Shown here piece by piece: positions 38,376 to 39,527 of a DNA stretch of 39,527 nt (position 1 is its first letter; each line of letters starts with the position of its first letter). The notes under the pieces were generated by a model. It worked only from the letters and a program-made list of their open reading frames with translations, had not been told where the DNA came from and made no database searches. This DNA comes from a virus. The stretch lies in the IMG/VR virus record IMGVR_UViG_3300037110_000054, positions 1 through 39,527 of that record. One strand, written 5' to 3'. Position numbers and translations under genes: made by a program.

Positions 38376-38828
38376 TTATTCCTTTACATATATATTATAA
38401 CTACTTACTCCGTGCTCTTTTCCGTTTTTTAGCCAGCCCTTTACTTCCTTCTTATATAATGTAAATCCAACGTTCTTTACTAGTCTTTGTGCTAATTCAT
38501 TATTATTTGCCACTGTTGCCCAAAGAGTGTGATACTTCGTTGTCTTTTTAATATACTTAATAACTCCCTTACATATTTCTATTGTTTTGCCATATGCTTC
38601 TGGAAAAAATGCTAAATGAAGATATAGATTTTTATTTTCTGTTGGTATTCCTATAATTACTCCCATCAATCTTTCATTCTCAAAGCATCCTATATATAAA
38701 TAAGAGAGGTTGTATGGAATTGATAAATCTCCATCATATAAATCATCACAAATCCATGGGAGATTGTTTGGCAGATGAAATATGAAGTTTACTAGTTCTA
38801 TATCATTTATTAGTTGATAGGTATACAT
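38376..38828 (-). CDS. GNAT-like protein (P22 gp14 position, 150 aa)
   Basis: The start at 38828 is chosen because the frame upstream overlaps the fibre gene and a purine-rich AGAAGAGAAG tract precedes this ATG. The 150 residues have a GNAT acetyltransferase-like layout: IGCFENERLMGVIIGIPTEN as strands, LYLHLAFFPEAYGKTIEICK as the acceptor strand and helix, ATVANNNELAQRLVKNVGFT as the C-terminal motif. P22 gp14 occupies the same place and belongs to a GNAT-like phage family (DUF2824) needed for virion infectivity. An enzyme activity is not established for that family. Confidence 0.7.
   Translation of the reverse strand: MYTYQLINDIELVNFIFHLPNNLPWICDDLYDGDLSIPYNLSYLYIGCFENERLMGVIIGIPTENKNLYLHLAFFPEAYGKTIEICKGVIKYIKKTTKYHTLWATVANNNELAQRLVKNVGFTLYKKEVKGWLKNGKEHGVSSYNIYVKE
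38391..38401 (-). promoter_or_regulatory. GTTATAATATA promoter motif of the ejection block
   Basis: The 11-mer lies 18 bases before the gp7-like gene and overlaps the end region of the GNAT-like gene. The bases ahead are AG. It would give the ejection genes their own transcript start. Confidence 0.6.
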
Positions 38829-38837
38829 ATTTATTAT

Positions 38838-38860
38838 TCTCTTCTCTTCTCTTCTCTTCT
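38838..38860. repeat. CTTCT microsatellite ahead of the GNAT-like gene
   Basis: CTTCT is repeated four times (AGAAG on the coding strand) between the fibre stop and the GNAT-like start, in the place of the ribosome-binding site. Slippage could change translation efficiency. Confidence 0.65.
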
Positions 38861-39527
38861 TAACCCACAATCCAGGCTGAACCATTATAAAAAACAGGGA
38901 TAACAACCGCACCACCACCAACAACAGCAGCACCAAAGGTTGGCGCTAAAGCATTATTTACCAGGGCTTTCATGCCCTGAGTTCCAGCAGGTAATGAACC
39001 AACAGCATATACGGGAACAATAACAGGAGCAGCAAATGTAGCAACTTGATTTGCTCCCAGAGTTAGTGCTGTTGTTAGAGTAGCAGAACCAGAAGGAACT
39101 GTTTGAAATACTAAATTACCACCAAGAGTTGTTGAGGTAAAATTATCTTGTGAGTAGGAACGTATAGCAGCACAAGAACCCACAACATCTGAAGTATTAT
39201 ATGATCCACCAAACTCAAGAGAACCAACCCTGTTTCCAGTTGTTACAGCAGCACCAGTAGGAATATAGCCCAGCATAACCGTTACGCCACCAGTAAAGGA
39301 TTGAACTGTGCTTACATTATGAAAGTGAGTAGTTACACCGGAAGAAACATAAAACTGAAAACCAGCATCTATAGGATTTGCTCCCCTTGGACCAAATTGA
39401 ACGGTTGGCATTGAAGAATAGCCAGTGGGATTGTAAAATAAATTTGCATTATCCTGGGCAAAGGAAGTAGTGGCATCTATATAAACAATACTTCCTTGTG
39501 TAAAGCTTATAGGCCCTAAATAATATG
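38860..39527 (-). CDS. Needle/fibre-position tail protein, C-terminal part (continues from base 1)
   Basis: This is the 3' part of the 384-residue gene whose start lies at 616. The stretch 39399-39527 duplicates bases 1-129. An internal ATG at 39411 is not the true start, because the frame is open through the end of the window and joins in frame with 1-616. The C-terminus (ALVNNALAPTFGAAVVGGGA, then VIPVFYNGSAWIVG) is a short beta module ending many phage tail proteins. The central part (TTALTLGANQVATFAAPVIV) is beta-fibre-like. Confidence 0.75.
   Translation of the reverse strand, partial: YYLGPISFTQGSIVYIDATTSFAQDNANLFYNPTGYSSMPTVQFGPRGANPIDAGFQFYVSSGVTTHFHNVSTVQSFTGGVTVMLGYIPTGAAVTTGNRVGSLEFGGSYNTSDVVGSCAAIRSYSQDNFTSTTLGGNLVFQTVPSGSATLTTALTLGANQVATFAAPVIVPVYAVGSLPAGTQGMKALVNNALAPTFGAAVVGGGAVVIPVFYNGSAWIVG
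39399..39527. repeat. Terminal direct repeat, right copy (pairs with 1-129)
   Basis: This is the second copy of the 129-base end repeat, with a single mismatch at 39525. In the minus-strand gene the mismatch changes an aspartate codon to tyrosine. A mismatch this close to a contig end is most likely a sequencing or assembly error, or a variant in the phage population. Confidence 0.9.

Overview
This window is a complete, or very nearly complete, podovirus-type phage genome. The last 129 bases repeat the first 129 with one mismatch three bases from the end, and a single reading frame runs through the join. The molecule is therefore circular or terminally redundant, with about 39,398 unique bases. 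The background is AT-rich and most genes read leftward. The virion genes follow the P22 order: small and large terminase, portal, scaffold, coat, gp4-like and gp10-like tail factors, a needle-position fibre, a gp14-like GNAT protein, then gp7/gp20/gp16-like ejection proteins. Host identity is not visible. Strong Shine-Dalgarno sites, sigma70-type promoters and an L,D-transpeptidase-fold lysin fit a bacterium, most likely Gram-negative (inference).

Layout. From 17.7 kb leftward to base 1, through the join and on to 29.7 kb, runs one late module: packaging (17.7-13.3 kb), capsid (13.1-10.1 kb), tail and tailspikes (10.0-0.6 kb), needle-position fibre (0.6 kb through the join to 38.9 kb), ejection proteins (38.8-32.1 kb) and a lysis cassette of small membrane proteins plus a lysin (32.0-29.7 kb). 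From 26.7 to 29.7 kb a rightward operon carries a tandem-repeat zinc-ribbon protein, a Dam-type adenine methylase, an HNH protein and an AdoMet-decarboxylase-fold protein. From 26.5 to 23.7 kb a leftward operon carries a DUF3326-like protein, a RusA-like resolvase, a protein resembling only sigma70 region 2, and an FmdB-like zinc ribbon. From 23.5 to 21.6 kb lies a self-contained cassette with its own promoter and terminators that ends in a type IV prepilin. From 21.5 to 19.2 kb are small unknown genes. A single rightward orphan gene with its own terminator sits at 18.2-18.8 kb.

Three stretches are clearly richer in GC than the rest: the C-terminal body of one tailspike (about 3.9-5.7 kb), the prepilin gene and the orphan gene. 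They look like recent acquisitions. I recognise no DNA polymerase, primase, helicase, integrase or repressor, so replication probably depends on the host.

The most interesting points are the phage-borne type IV prepilin, the minimal sigma-like protein together with a recurring GTTATAATATA promoter motif in front of leftward genes, the DUF3326-like gene, the AdoMet-decarboxylase-fold protein with an altered active-site motif, and a terminase large subunit with an AT-hook and proline-rich N-terminal extension.
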